Shown one piece after another: positions 27,444 through 36,225 of a DNA stretch of 64,000 nucleotides. The stretch's first letter is position 1. The number at the start of each line of letters is the position of its first letter. The DNA is from Anoxybacillus pushchinoensis (GTDB lineage Bacteria > Bacillota > Bacilli > Bacillales > Anoxybacillaceae): positions 58,449 to 122,448 of the forward strand of contig NZ_FOJQ01000002.1 in the NCBI RefSeq assembly GCF_900111795.1, written 5' to 3'. The position numbers were made by a program, and so were the translations under genes. Under the pieces are notes generated by a model. That model did not search any database, was not told where the DNA came from, and saw nothing but the letters and a program-made list of their open reading frames with translations.

Positions 27444-27458
27444 TTATAACAATTATAA
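27444..27458. promoter_or_regulatory. PerR box of ahpCF
   Basis: TTATAACAATTATAA is a full inverted repeat matching the TTATAATNATTATAA consensus at all but one base. It is 82 bases upstream of ahpC in a very AT-rich region containing -10-like ATTATA sequences. Confidence 0.8.
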
Positions 27459-27555
27459 TTCGATATAAATTATCATATAGTAATTTTTATTTGTCAAGTA
27501 GAAACTTGTCGGTTTAATTAGTTTTTCGACATTTTTCTTTTTATCCCTTTTTTAT

Positions 27556-27590
27556 AAAACAAAAACAGAGCCTTCTGAACGACTCTGTCA
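27556..27590 (-). terminator. Terminator of the small membrane gene
   Basis: ACAGAG / CTCTGT stem followed on the minus strand by TTTTTGTTTT, overlapping the end of the gene. Confidence 0.65.
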
Positions 27591-27821
27591 TGCAACAAAA
27601 GCGAAGCCAAGCAAAATAAGTATGTTACATAATACCGCCGATATAAAAAACGACTTCGCTTTTTTATTTTTCTTTACTTGATGCTCAGCGAATAAAGCAA
27701 TGGCAAACGTTAAGCAAACAAACAGCAAAAAACGTATCCCATATCCGTCAAAGACGTGACGAGCAAGCAGCGGGGAAAACAAAAGCAAAATAAATAATTG
27801 CTGGATGCTCCACCAATACAC
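27588..27821 (-). CDS. Small two- to three-helix membrane protein
   Basis: 77-aa hydrophobic protein of unknown function. Three hydrophobic stretches are seen (SIQQLFILLLFSPLL, IRFLLFVCLTFAIALF, FFISAVLCNILILLGF), with a basic KKNKKAK segment between the last two. I take GTG 27821, seven bases after AGGAGG; a longer frame begins inside the glycosyltransferase. It follows the glycosyltransferase by 11 bases and is probably co-transcribed. No family recognised. Confidence 0.55.
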   Translation of the reverse strand: MYWWSIQQLFILLLFSPLLARHVFDGYGIRFLLFVCLTFAIALFAEHQVKKNKKAKSFFISAVLCNILILLGFAFVA

Positions 27822-27832
27822 TTGTTCTCCTC

Positions 27833-28648
27833 CTAACACATGACAATATGTGCTAAGCGCGAGCGAAACGGCTCACCGTTCCATACGATTTCACTTTTCG
27901 CTCTTCTTTTTTGCACTTCCGATTCAGATAAAAGAAGCCAAAAGTTTTTTGTTGGTAGGTTGCCAAGTTCATGTTTTTCACTTAATCGGTTTAAATACAT
28001 TTGTCTCGTTTCATTCATTTGTTTCGATAAATGATCACCCTCATTTGAGAAAGCATACAGGACGCTCGCGATCGGCACGCGTTTCACGCGATATTCGTTC
28101 GCAACGCGCAAAAAGAAATCCCAATCCCAATAATTATGGACGTACGGATCGAAATAGCCGATCGTATCATGAATGGCGCGGCGATACATGCTTCCTGAAG
28201 GGACGTATGTTGAAAACGACCGCATCGCCTGTAAATCGCATTCATATGCAAATAAAAAGCGATCAGTCGGTAAGCGCAGCCCGTTTTCAATGCGGTAATG
28301 AAAAATTTCTACATCGCTATATACAAAGTCCGCGTCGTTCATATTTGCAATCATTCGTTCCGTATGACATGGCAATAATAAGTCGTCGTCATCACAAAGC
28401 ATGATAAAATCTTCTGTTGCTGCACGCACACCGATATTCCGCGCTTCAACATGCCCGACATTTTCTTGCAATTCAATGAGTTCGATCGGGAGCTCAGGAT
28501 ATGCATCAACCGCAGCTTGTACAGATGAACCTCCATCGTTAACAATAATCACTTGCGTTGGCTTGTATGTTTGTTTACTTAATGACTCTAACAATTCCGC
28601 TAATGGAAGTAGCCGGTTATATGTTGCAATGACTACAGAAACACCCAA
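27833..28648 (-). CDS. Family 2 glycosyltransferase
   Basis: 271-aa GT-A fold glycosyltransferase. SVVIATYNR at the N-terminus, VIIVNDGGSS, the DXD-type LCDDDDLLLP and WDWDFFLRV are characteristic. No membrane helices, so it is a cytoplasmic or peripheral enzyme. The sugar donor and acceptor cannot be predicted; there is no polysaccharide cluster nearby. Start TTG 28648 lies nine bases after AAAGGAG. Confidence 0.85.
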   Translation of the reverse strand: MGVSVVIATYNRLLPLAELLESLSKQTYKPTQVIIVNDGGSSVQAAVDAYPELPIELIELQENVGHVEARNIGVRAATEDFIMLCDDDDLLLPCHTERMIANMNDADFVYSDVEIFHYRIENGLRLPTDRFLFAYECDLQAMRSFSTYVPSGSMYRRAIHDTIGYFDPYVHNYWDWDFFLRVANEYRVKRVPIASVLYAFSNEGDHLSKQMNETRQMYLNRLSEKHELGNLPTKNFWLLLSESEVQKRRAKSEIVWNGEPFRSRLAHIVMC

Positions 28649-28671
28649 ATGACATGTCTCCTTTCAAAAAT

Positions 28672-28710
28672 TAAAGAAGCTACAATGATACCATTATAGC
28701 TTCTTTTTGT
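28672..28710. terminator. Terminator between naiP-like gene and glycosyltransferase gene
   Basis: AAAGAAGCTA(C)AATG / CATT(A)TAGCTTCTTTTT imperfect stem, T-rich on both sides. Confidence 0.7.
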
Positions 28711-28714
28711 ACAA

Positions 28715-29914
28715 TTATGCGAGTTCTTGTTGTTTCGTTTCTTTCCCGAGAAAAAGAACGGCGAGTACACCGATAAAAATGGCGACGCAAAAAATCGCAA
28801 AAATCATCGTCACCGACACGTTTTGTGCAACTAAATAACCGACAAGAAGCGGTCCTAAAATGCCCCCAATGCGTCCGAATGAAGCTGCCATGCCTGCCCC
28901 TGTCGCGCGAATAACCGTTGGGTATTGTTCTGGCGTGTAGGCATAAAGCGCTCCCCATGCGCCGAGATTAAAGAATGATAACAGCGCTCCAAACGTCATT
29001 AACATCGCAACCGACTCGGCATTTCCGAAGAAATAAGCGCTTAACGCTGTCCCAACTAAATAAATAATGAGCACCGCTTTTCTTCCGATGCGTTCAATCA
29101 ACCAAGCCACGCTAAAATAGCCCGGCAACTGTGCAAACGTCATAATTAGCACATATTCAAAACTTTTAATTAAACTAAATCCTTTCATCACCATCACGCT
29201 CGGCAGCCATAAAAACATGCCGTAGTACGAAAAGACGACCGCAAACCATAAAATCCAAAGCATCGTCGTTTGTTTCGCATAAGGTTTTGCCCATACGTCT
29301 GCGATATTGCGCCAAACAGAACGACGCTCCGCCGTTTTTACCGCAATAAACTTTTGTGAATCAGGCAAGTTAATACGCAAATAAATGGCGTATAACGCAG
29401 GTAAAGCCCCTAAAATGAGCGCCATTTGCCATCCATATGCAGGAATAACGAAAAAGGAAATAAGCGCAGCTAATAGCCAGCCACCTGCCCAAAAGCTTTC
29501 TAATAAAACGACAACTTTCCCGCGCTCATGGGCGGGTACGCTTTCCGATACGAGCGTGGAAGCAACCGGAAGTTCACCGCCAAGTCCCATACCGATAAAA
29601 AATCGTAAAATTAAAAATACCGTTAACGTTGTTGCAAAAGCAGATAAGCCGCTTCCGATCGAAAATAATAAAAGCGTAATAATAAATACTTGCTTTCGAC
29701 CGATACGATCAGCTAACAATCCGAACACGAGAGCACCGACGGCCATACCGATCGAGTTCACGCTCCCAATCCAACCCATTTGCTCAGCTGTTAATCCCCA
29801 TTCCTTTTGCAAAGCCGCAAGAATGAATGAAAGCATCCCGACATCCATCGCATCAAACAACCATCCAAGCCCCGCGATCCAAAGCAACTTGTTTCTTGAT
29901 ACATCTTGACTCAT
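28715..29914 (-). CDS. naiP: MFS transporter, niacin permease NaiP-like
   Basis: 399-aa major facilitator with twelve hydrophobic segments. GWLFDAMDVGMLSFI in helix 1, the loop 2-3 motif GLLADRIGRK, and GMGLGGELPVASTLVSE are the signature of the aromatic-acid:H+ symporter branch and closely resemble B. subtilis NaiP (YceI), which imports nicotinate. Substrate is inferred only from remembered similarity. Ribosome site GGAGGGGTGAC. It has its own promoter and a near-palindrome in the leader. Confidence 0.75.
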   Translation of the reverse strand: MSQDVSRNKLLWIAGLGWLFDAMDVGMLSFILAALQKEWGLTAEQMGWIGSVNSIGMAVGALVFGLLADRIGRKQVFIITLLLFSIGSGLSAFATTLTVFLILRFFIGMGLGGELPVASTLVSESVPAHERGKVVVLLESFWAGGWLLAALISFFVIPAYGWQMALILGALPALYAIYLRINLPDSQKFIAVKTAERRSVWRNIADVWAKPYAKQTTMLWILWFAVVFSYYGMFLWLPSVMVMKGFSLIKSFEYVLIMTFAQLPGYFSVAWLIERIGRKAVLIIYLVGTALSAYFFGNAESVAMLMTFGALLSFFNLGAWGALYAYTPEQYPTVIRATGAGMAASFGRIGGILGPLLVGYLVAQNVSVTMIFAIFCVAIFIGVLAVLFLGKETKQQELA

Positions 29915-29926
29915 GTCACCCCTCCG

Positions 29927-29940
29927 TTGTCAGCTGTCAA
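29927..29940. promoter_or_regulatory. Near-palindrome in the naiP-like leader
   Basis: TTGTCAGCTGTCAA is an inverted repeat at 12 of 14 positions, 13 bases upstream of the start. It might be an operator, for example for the niacin repressor NiaR, but I cannot match a consensus. Confidence 0.3.
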
Positions 29941-29955
29941 ATTATCCTCTACACG

Positions 29956-29984
29956 ATTATATTTCCTTTTTTGTTATGTATCAA
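29956..29984 (-). promoter_or_regulatory. Promoter of the naiP-like gene
   Basis: Minus-strand TTGATA (29984-29979), 17-bp spacer, TATAAT (29961-29956). Confidence 0.7.
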
Positions 29985-29985
29985 T

Positions 29986-30011
29986 GCAAAAAGCGTCGGA
30001 AAAGCCGACGC

Positions 30012-30014
<3 letters not shown>
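29986..30014 (-). terminator. Terminator of the nupC-cdd operon
   Basis: AAGCGTCGG / CCGACGCTT perfect stem, then TTTTTGC on the minus strand; it overlaps the cdd stop codon. Confidence 0.85.
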
Positions 30015-30413
<399 letters not shown>

Positions 30414-30432
30414 TCATCCCTTCTTGGGCTAT

Positions 30433-30603
30433 TTAGTTAAAAAACGTCTTCATTAACCAGTCAGCAACGACCCCACCTAAATATACGCCAAATACCCCTA
30501 TCACTCCTGCCAACACAGGCGGGGCTGGCAACGGCAAACGTAAAAATTTAAACAAAATTCCAACGACAAGCCCAGCAAGTAAGCTTAGTAATACTTCTTT
30601 CAT
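30433..30603 (-). CDS. xapX: XapX domain membrane protein
   Basis: 56-aa protein of two hydrophobic helices with the XapX signature: basic FLRLPLPAPPVLAG between helices, then GVIGVFGVYLGGVVADWL. XapX is a short domain of unknown function often found in nucleoside or xanthosine contexts. ATG 30603 has TGGAGG nine bases upstream. It fits exactly between deoC (15 bases) and cdd (25 bases), so it belongs to the salvage operon. Its short length makes it easy to miss. Confidence 0.85.
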   Translation of the reverse strand: MKEVLLSLLAGLVVGILFKFLRLPLPAPPVLAGVIGVFGVYLGGVVADWLMKTFFN

Positions 30604-30618
30604 ATGTGAATGCCTCCA

Positions 30619-31284
30619 TTAGTATGCTTCGTTTGAAGTTGTTCCTTCCATAATAGCAGGTCCAGAACTTGTACCGATCCGATTTGCCCCCGCATCAATC
30701 ATCGCTTTAGCATCAGCTGCGCTGCGCACACCGCCAGATGCTTTCACGCCGACGTTTGGACCAACTGTTTTGCGCATTAATGCGACGTCTTCTACTGTTG
30801 CACCGCCGCTGGCAAATCCCGTTGATGTTTTCACAAAATCAGCGCCTGCGCGAACAGCAATTTCGCATGCGCGCACTTTTTCCTCATCTGTTAACAACGC
30901 TGTTTCAATAATAACTTTTGTTAACGCTTTTCCTTTTGCAGCCTCGACAACAGCACGAATGTCGCGCTCTACAAGATCATCGTCACCATCTTTTAACGCA
31001 CCAATATTAATGACCATATCGACCTCTTGCGCACCGTTTTCGATCGCTTGTTTTGTCTCAAATGCTTTTACTTCTGGCGTTGTTGCTCCTAACGGGAAGC
31101 CAATGACAGTACATACTTTTACTTTTGTTCCTTGCAAACGTTCAGCCACAAATTTTACCCACGTTGGATTTACGCATACTGATGCGAATTCGTACTTTTT
31201 CGCTTCTTCTACCAACTTTTCAATTTGCGCTTTCGTCGTTTCTGGCTTTAATAACGTATGATCAATCATGCTAGCAATGTTCAT
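30619..31284 (-). CDS. deoC: Deoxyribose-phosphate aldolase
   Basis: Class I aldolase that splits 2-deoxyribose-5-phosphate into acetaldehyde and glyceraldehyde-3-phosphate. Schiff-base lysine K152 sits in [13 protein letters not shown]; the proton-relay segment KVIIETALL is intact. 221 aa, matching B. subtilis Dra. ATG 31284 follows AAGGAGG; a frame to 31359 runs into nupC and is rejected. Confidence 0.96.
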   Translation of the reverse strand: MNIASMIDHTLLKPETTKAQIEKLVEEAKKYEFASVCVNPTWVKFVAERLQGTKVKVCTVIGFPLGATTPEVKAFETKQAIENGAQEVDMVINIGALKDGDDDLVERDIRAVVEAAKGKALTKVIIETALLTDEEKVRACEIAVRAGADFVKTSTGFASGGATVEDVALMRKTVGPNVGVKASGGVRSAADAKAMIDAGANRIGTSSGPAIMEGTTSNEAY

Positions 31285-31339
31285 CAATTCATTCCTCCTT
31301 GAAATTGAACATGTTCGAAGCGCACGAGGCGCTCCGCTT

Positions 31340-32554
31340 TTAAATAAACATACCGGCAATCGATGCGCTTAACAATGAAGCGAGCATACCAGCAAGCACG
31401 GCTTTTAATCCCATGCGCGCAATGTCGCTACGACGGTTTGGCGCTAAGCTTCCTAAACCACCAAGTAAAATTCCCATCGAAGAAATATTAGCAAATCCAC
31501 ATAGTGCAAAGCTAACTACAGCTACTGTTTTCACTGATAAATCTGGAATTTGTGGTGCAAAAGATGAGTAAGCGACAAATTCGTTTAAAATCAATTTTTG
31601 GCCGATAAACCCACCAGCTGTTACTGCTTCAGACCACGGCACACCAATCGCAAATGCAATAGGCGCAAATAAGAAACCTAAAATTTTCTCAAGCGTTAAC
31701 CCATCGTAATTAAACAAGTTACCGATTCCGCTGAGCAATCCGTTAATTAAAGCAATAAGGGCGATAAACGCTAACAACATCGCACCGATATTTAATGCTA
31801 ACTTTAAACCGTCGCTTGCACCGCGCGCAGCTGCATCGATGACGTTTGTCGATTGTTCATCTTTTTCCATTTCAAACTGTTCATCTTCTTTAATCGGCTC
31901 CGTTTCAGGCACGATCATTTTCGCCATAACTAATCCGGCTGGGGCAGCCATGAAGCTTGCCGCAAGCAAATATTCAAGCGGAACACCTAAAAGCGCGTAA
32001 CCGGCAAGAACAGAACCAGCAACAGACGCTAATCCTCCCGTCATAACTGCAAACAACTCAGATTGAGTCATTTTTGACAAATATGGGCGAATAACAAGCG
32101 GAGCTTCTGTTTGCCCAACGAAAATGTTCGCTGCCGCTGACATTGACTCTGCTTTACTCGTTCCGAGCAATTTCGAAAGCGGACCCCCGATCATTTTAAT
32201 AACCCACTGCATGACACCGAGATAATAAAGAACGGAAATTAACGCTGAGAAGAAAATGACGACAGGCAACACTTGGAACGCAAAGACGAATCCGATTCCT
32301 TCTGCCGCAAACATGCCTCCGAACAAGAAGTTAATCCCTTCGCTCGCATAGTTAATAATGTTCGTCACACCATTCGTTAACCATTGCAATGCAGCTTTTC
32401 CTGCTTCCCACTTTAAAACGATAAACGCAAAAGACACTTGAATCGCAAGACCACCTAAAATCGTTCGTGGATTAATCGCCTTGCGGTTATTTGAAAAAAG
32501 AAAAGCAATCCCAAGAACAACAAAGATACCAACAAGTCCCCAAACGATATTCAT
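31340..32554 (-). CDS. nupC: Pyrimidine nucleoside transporter NupC
   Basis: Concentrative nucleoside transporter (CNT family), proton-driven. Typical blocks: [16 protein letters not shown] in the core and [19 protein letters not shown] near the C-terminus. 404 aa with about ten helices/hairpins. TTAGGAG precedes ATG 32554. First gene of the operon; its promoter carries a cre site and two DeoR-like half-sites. Confidence 0.93.
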   Translation of the reverse strand: MNIVWGLVGIFVVLGIAFLFSNNRKAINPRTILGGLAIQVSFAFIVLKWEAGKAALQWLTNGVTNIINYASEGINFLFGGMFAAEGIGFVFAFQVLPVVIFFSALISVLYYLGVMQWVIKMIGGPLSKLLGTSKAESMSAAANIFVGQTEAPLVIRPYLSKMTQSELFAVMTGGLASVAGSVLAGYALLGVPLEYLLAASFMAAPAGLVMAKMIVPETEPIKEDEQFEMEKDEQSTNVIDAAARGASDGLKLALNIGAMLLAFIALIALINGLLSGIGNLFNYDGLTLEKILGFLFAPIAFAIGVPWSEAVTAGGFIGQKLILNEFVAYSSFAPQIPDLSVKTVAVVSFALCGFANISSMGILLGGLGSLAPNRRSDIARMGLKAVLAGMLASLLSASIAGMFI

Positions 32555-32604
32555 GTTGCACACTCCTAACAAGTTTTTTAGTTACGTAATCAATATAACA
32601 AGAA

Positions 32605-32642
32605 AATGAACATATGTAAACGTTAACATGAACAAATGTCAA
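32605..32642 (-). promoter_or_regulatory. nupC promoter with cre and DeoR-type repeats
   Basis: Minus-strand TTGACA (32642-32637), 17-bp spacer, TTACAT (32619-32614). ATGTAAACGTTAACAT (32614-32629) is a perfect cre match lying over the -10. ATGAACA occurs at 32606-32612 and 32628-32634, exactly 22 bp apart, suggesting a DeoR-type direct-repeat operator. Confidence 0.75.
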
Positions 32643-32690
32643 AGAAAAATTCATGGCTTCGCTAAATCTTTCTTCCTTTTTACATAAATA

Positions 32691-32722
32691 AAGGGGGGCT
32701 TTCTTCTTTTCCCCCGTTTGTC
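32691..32722 (-). terminator. Terminator of deoR
   Basis: GGGGG / CCCCCC stem with a 12-base purine-rich loop, then TTTATTT on the minus strand. Confidence 0.6.
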
Positions 32723-32728
32723 GTTTTT

Positions 32729-33670
32729 TTATTCTTTTTCTAACAAACATTCCGCAGTAAATTGATCTGTCACTAACACGTTGGCATACTTGCCTTTTAA
32801 CGCGCCATATATGCCTGCCACTTTATGAATACCTCCCGCAATCACAATCGAGTATTCCTTATTTTTCAACTCTTCTAACTCAATGCCAAGCGTGCGGGCA
32901 TTTAACTCCTCGCTGCATAGCTTTCCGTTTTGATCAAAAAAGCGTGAACAAATGTCACCGACTGCTTTTGAATAAATCGTTTGCAAATCTTCTTCTGTAA
33001 AATAACCAAGCTGGAACAATAGCGACTCCGATTTAATTGATCCAATCGTAAATACAGCAATATTCGCTTGTCGACCGAGATCGAGAATTTTACGAATGTG
33101 GCGGTCGGCTTCCATCGCTTGCTTAACAACGACATGATCGACGATGGCCGGGAGAGGCAAGTGATGTACCGTTGCATTGAATGCGCTTCCAAACAAATGT
33201 AAAATATCAGAAGCGAACGTATTTGTTTCCGACAAACTGACGCCACCTTTTAATTGAACGACTTTGACATCCTTCACATGCTTATGTTTAAGCTGTAACG
33301 CAACATGATACAGCGTCGTCCCCCATGTCACGCCAATGACATCACCGTCTTTTACGATTGAACGTAAATATTCAGCTGCCTCTTTTCCAACATATTTTTT
33401 AATAATGCCATCTTGATGTTCAGGAACGGACACAACAATTGCTTTCTTGAGATTGAACTTTTGTTCAAGTTGCTTCGCTAATCGTTGAATATCTTCTGCG
33501 GGATCGTTAATTTTAATTTCCACAATTCCTTCCTCTTTCGCTTGCTGCAATAAACGGGACACGGTCGGTCGCGACACGCCGAGCTTTTTGGCAATATCAT
33601 TTTGGTTGTAATCTAGCAAATAATACAACTTCGCAGCTTCCACTACTTTTTTTAACTTATCTTGCTCCAT
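32729..33670 (-). CDS. deoR: Deoxyribonucleoside regulator DeoR (SorC family)
   Basis: Repressor of the deo operon, released by deoxyribose-5-phosphate. An N-terminal helix-turn-helix (NQNDIAKKLGVSRPTVSRLLQQA, residues ~20-43) joins a SorC-type sugar-phosphate-binding domain with VIGVTWGTTLYHV and IAGGIHKVAGIYGAL. 313 aa from ATG 33670, preceded by AAAAGGTGATG; the long upstream frame is spurious. It lies directly upstream of nupC with its own terminator. Confidence 0.9.
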   Translation of the reverse strand: MEQDKLKKVVEAAKLYYLLDYNQNDIAKKLGVSRPTVSRLLQQAKEEGIVEIKINDPAEDIQRLAKQLEQKFNLKKAIVVSVPEHQDGIIKKYVGKEAAEYLRSIVKDGDVIGVTWGTTLYHVALQLKHKHVKDVKVVQLKGGVSLSETNTFASDILHLFGSAFNATVHHLPLPAIVDHVVVKQAMEADRHIRKILDLGRQANIAVFTIGSIKSESLLFQLGYFTEEDLQTIYSKAVGDICSRFFDQNGKLCSEELNARTLGIELEELKNKEYSIVIAGGIHKVAGIYGALKGKYANVLVTDQFTAECLLEKE

Positions 33671-33697
33671 CGCTTCATCACCTTTTGTCATTGAATG

Positions 33698-33741
33698 AAA
33701 AAGGAGCAACCTTCCATAATTTGAAGGAATACTCCCTTTTC
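33698..33741 (-). terminator. Terminator of the sucrose operon
   Basis: AAAAGGGAG / CTCCTTTTT outer stem with an inner CCTTC/GGAAGG stem, following sacA on the minus strand. Confidence 0.75.
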
Positions 33742-33784
33742 TTTCATCATACGAAAGCAGTTGAACATTTGACAAGCAAAAGTT

Positions 33785-35224
33785 TTAACATAATTTCCAT
33801 TTGTATAAGCGAAACGCGGCTCGTCCATTTGTTTTAAATACAATATGTTCGTTTTTCTCATGTGGGAAAAACCGTGCTGTAAACACTTCTTCACCTTCAT
33901 TTAAGAAAATTTCGATGGACGATGTATCGATGAATATATGGAGTGTTCGCAAATTCGATAAAACGCACTGTCTTTTTTCTTTTTCACCTCGCCGTGCAAA
34001 GCTTTCACGTTGTAGCGTGGCCACCCTTTTCTCAAAATCATATGAAAACGAAACATCGTTTTGTATGTCAATGGATAAAACACCTTGACCTTCAATATGC
34101 TTAAGTAACAGCTCAACCGTTTTTCCTTCCACTCCATCAAATTGCATCGTTTCTTTATGCAACGATACATTTGGATAGTGAACTTCGTCGCTTCGGAGCA
34201 ACTGCAACTGCTCAATCGGTCGTTGATATAATTTATCGCCAACTAAAACGAGTTCGCGAGGCAACGTTAATGCATGTACCCATCGGTAAGCAATCGTTGG
34301 ATGTTTATCTTCATCTTGGTCGGGAACGCCCATCCAGGCGATCATAATACGGCGACCGTATTCATCAACCATCGTTTGCGGAGCATAAAATTCAAATCCT
34401 CGATCTAATTCAGTGAATGTGCCATGTGCATATTGTCCTGTTTCATAATTTAACTGTCCAACAAAATATCCTGCTTGATATACGTTTTGGTAATGCATAC
34501 CTTCTGGTTGTAATCCTTGTGGACAGACGATGAGAACATCTTTTCCACCCAAACGGAATACATCTGGGCACTCCCACATGTACCCAAAGTTCCCGTCCTC
34601 TCCTCCTGCTATAGCACCGATATGCTCCCAATGCATGAGATCATCAGAGCGAAATAATACTGCCTTTCCATCTAATTGCTCGCTCTGTGCGCCAATCACC
34701 ATATACCACTTGTTTTCATGCTTCCACACTTTTGGGTCACGAAAATGAGCCGTGTAACCGTCTGGGAGATGAACAACAACCCCCTTTTTTTCAAAGTGAA
34801 GGCCGTCACTTGATATTGCCATACATTGATACGTATGGCGTGTTCCGTCATCGTCTTTGACATTCCCTGTATAAAAAAGTGTAAGTACACCATCATTGTC
34901 CACGGCGCTTCCAGAGTAGCAACCGTTTCTGTCAAACCATTCACTTGGGGCTAGCGCGGGTGCTTGTCTTTCCCAATGAATGAGATTACGTGACGTATAA
35001 TGTCCCCAAAATTTTGCTCCATGTGTCGTTGCAAATGGCATCCACTGATAAAACACATGGTACGTCCCTTTCCAATAAATCAGTCCATTTGGATCGTTCA
35101 TTAATCCGACAGGAGGCATTAAATGATAACGCAAACGATTTGGGTCACTTTCAACAATTGAAGCATATTTTTTTATTTCTTCTTCCGCGAGCTGTATTTG
35201 TTTTTTTTCGTTCAATGATTTCAT
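33785..35224 (-). CDS. sacA: Sucrose-6-phosphate hydrolase (GH32)
   Basis: Cytoplasmic beta-fructofuranosidase that splits sucrose-6-phosphate into glucose-6-phosphate and fructose. Nucleophile D44 in LMNDPNG, transition-state stabiliser D163 in FRDP, acid/base E218 in ECPDVF: all intact. The five-bladed propeller is followed by a beta-sandwich domain. ATG 35224 overlaps the scrK stop as ATGA; 479 aa. No signal peptide. Last gene of scrA-scrK-sacA. Confidence 0.95.
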   Translation of the reverse strand: MKSLNEKKQIQLAEEEIKKYASIVESDPNRLRYHLMPPVGLMNDPNGLIYWKGTYHVFYQWMPFATTHGAKFWGHYTSRNLIHWERQAPALAPSEWFDRNGCYSGSAVDNDGVLTLFYTGNVKDDDGTRHTYQCMAISSDGLHFEKKGVVVHLPDGYTAHFRDPKVWKHENKWYMVIGAQSEQLDGKAVLFRSDDLMHWEHIGAIAGGEDGNFGYMWECPDVFRLGGKDVLIVCPQGLQPEGMHYQNVYQAGYFVGQLNYETGQYAHGTFTELDRGFEFYAPQTMVDEYGRRIMIAWMGVPDQDEDKHPTIAYRWVHALTLPRELVLVGDKLYQRPIEQLQLLRSDEVHYPNVSLHKETMQFDGVEGKTVELLLKHIEGQGVLSIDIQNDVSFSYDFEKRVATLQRESFARRGEKEKRQCVLSNLRTLHIFIDTSSIEIFLNEGEEVFTARFFPHEKNEHIVFKTNGRAAFRLYKWKLC

Positions 35225-36180
35225 CTCGACCAACCTTCTCGTAAAATTCGTTCGACTTCATCACGCGTCGGTAAGGCTGTCATTGCTCCTTTTGTTGATG
35301 CAGCTAACGCCCCTGAAACACTCGCAAAACGCGCCATTTGTTCAACTTCCGCAAGCGACAAGTCGTTGATCGCCCCTTCTCGCTCATGCAAGCAATAAAG
35401 CATACCGGAAACAAACGCATCTCCTGCCCCTGTCGTATCAACCGCCTCTACTTTAAGCGCTGGCGTAAATACGGATCCTTCTTTCGTAAACGCATAACTA
35501 CCGTTTTCCCCTAGCGTGACGACGATGAGCGGAATGTTGTAGGAAGCAAGAGCATCTACACCTTTTTGTATATCTTTCTCCCCTGTAATAAACGTCAATT
35601 CCTCTTCAGAAATTTTAAGTACATCCGCTTCTGGTAACATTGATATAATCATTTGACGAGCTTGTTGTTCACTTTCCCATAAACCGAGACGCAAGTTCGG
35701 ATCATACGAGACAATCATGCCGTTTTCTTTAGCTAACATAACAGCCCGCTTTGTCGCGCTTCGTGCTGGCTCACTAATGAGTGAGATCGAACCAAAATGG
35801 AGAATGCGATGTGTCCGAAATAGCGATTCATCAATTTCTTCTTCGCGTAAAAAGCGATCTGCGCTTGGGTTAATGTAAAAATCAAAGCTTCGTTCCCCAT
35901 TTTCCGCTAACGTCACAAAAACGACACCTGTACGAACATCATCACTAAATTGGAGCCAAGTCGTATTTACACCATATTCATCAAGCGTTTCTTTTAAAAA
36001 GACACCGAGTACATCTCGGCCCACTTTCCCTAGAAACGTCGATGGCACACCGAGCCGCGCGACACCGACCGCGACATTCGCTGGCGCCCCACCAGGACTT
36101 TTTTGGTAAGCCTGATTTGTTGCATCGAGCGGAATAAAATCAATTAACGCTTCACCAAGACTAATGACTCCTCGTTTCAT
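35221..36180 (-). CDS. scrK: Fructokinase (PfkB family)
   Basis: Ribokinase-family kinase that phosphorylates the fructose released by sacA to fructose-6-phosphate. N-terminal GEALIDFIPL and SPGGAPANVAVGVARLG; C-terminal DTTGAGDAFVSGML holds the catalytic Asp and anion hole. 319 aa. AGGAGG before ATG. Located between EIIBC and the hydrolase, so its sugar is almost certainly fructose. Confidence 0.93.
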   Translation of the reverse strand: MKRGVISLGEALIDFIPLDATNQAYQKSPGGAPANVAVGVARLGVPSTFLGKVGRDVLGVFLKETLDEYGVNTTWLQFSDDVRTGVVFVTLAENGERSFDFYINPSADRFLREEEIDESLFRTHRILHFGSISLISEPARSATKRAVMLAKENGMIVSYDPNLRLGLWESEQQARQMIISMLPEADVLKISEEELTFITGEKDIQKGVDALASYNIPLIVVTLGENGSYAFTKEGSVFTPALKVEAVDTTGAGDAFVSGMLYCLHEREGAINDLSLAEVEQMARFASVSGALAASTKGAMTALPTRDEVERILREGWSR

Positions 36181-36194
36181 CGTTGTTCCCTCCT

Positions 36195-36225
36195 ACAAAA
36201 AAAGGCGAGTCATTCACTCGCCTTA
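36195..36225 (-). terminator. Hairpin between scrA and scrK
   Basis: AAGGCGAGT / ACTCGCCTT perfect 9-bp stem plus seven T on the minus strand. It overlaps the scrA stop and may reduce read-through into scrK rather than stop it, since scrK has no visible promoter. Confidence 0.7.
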
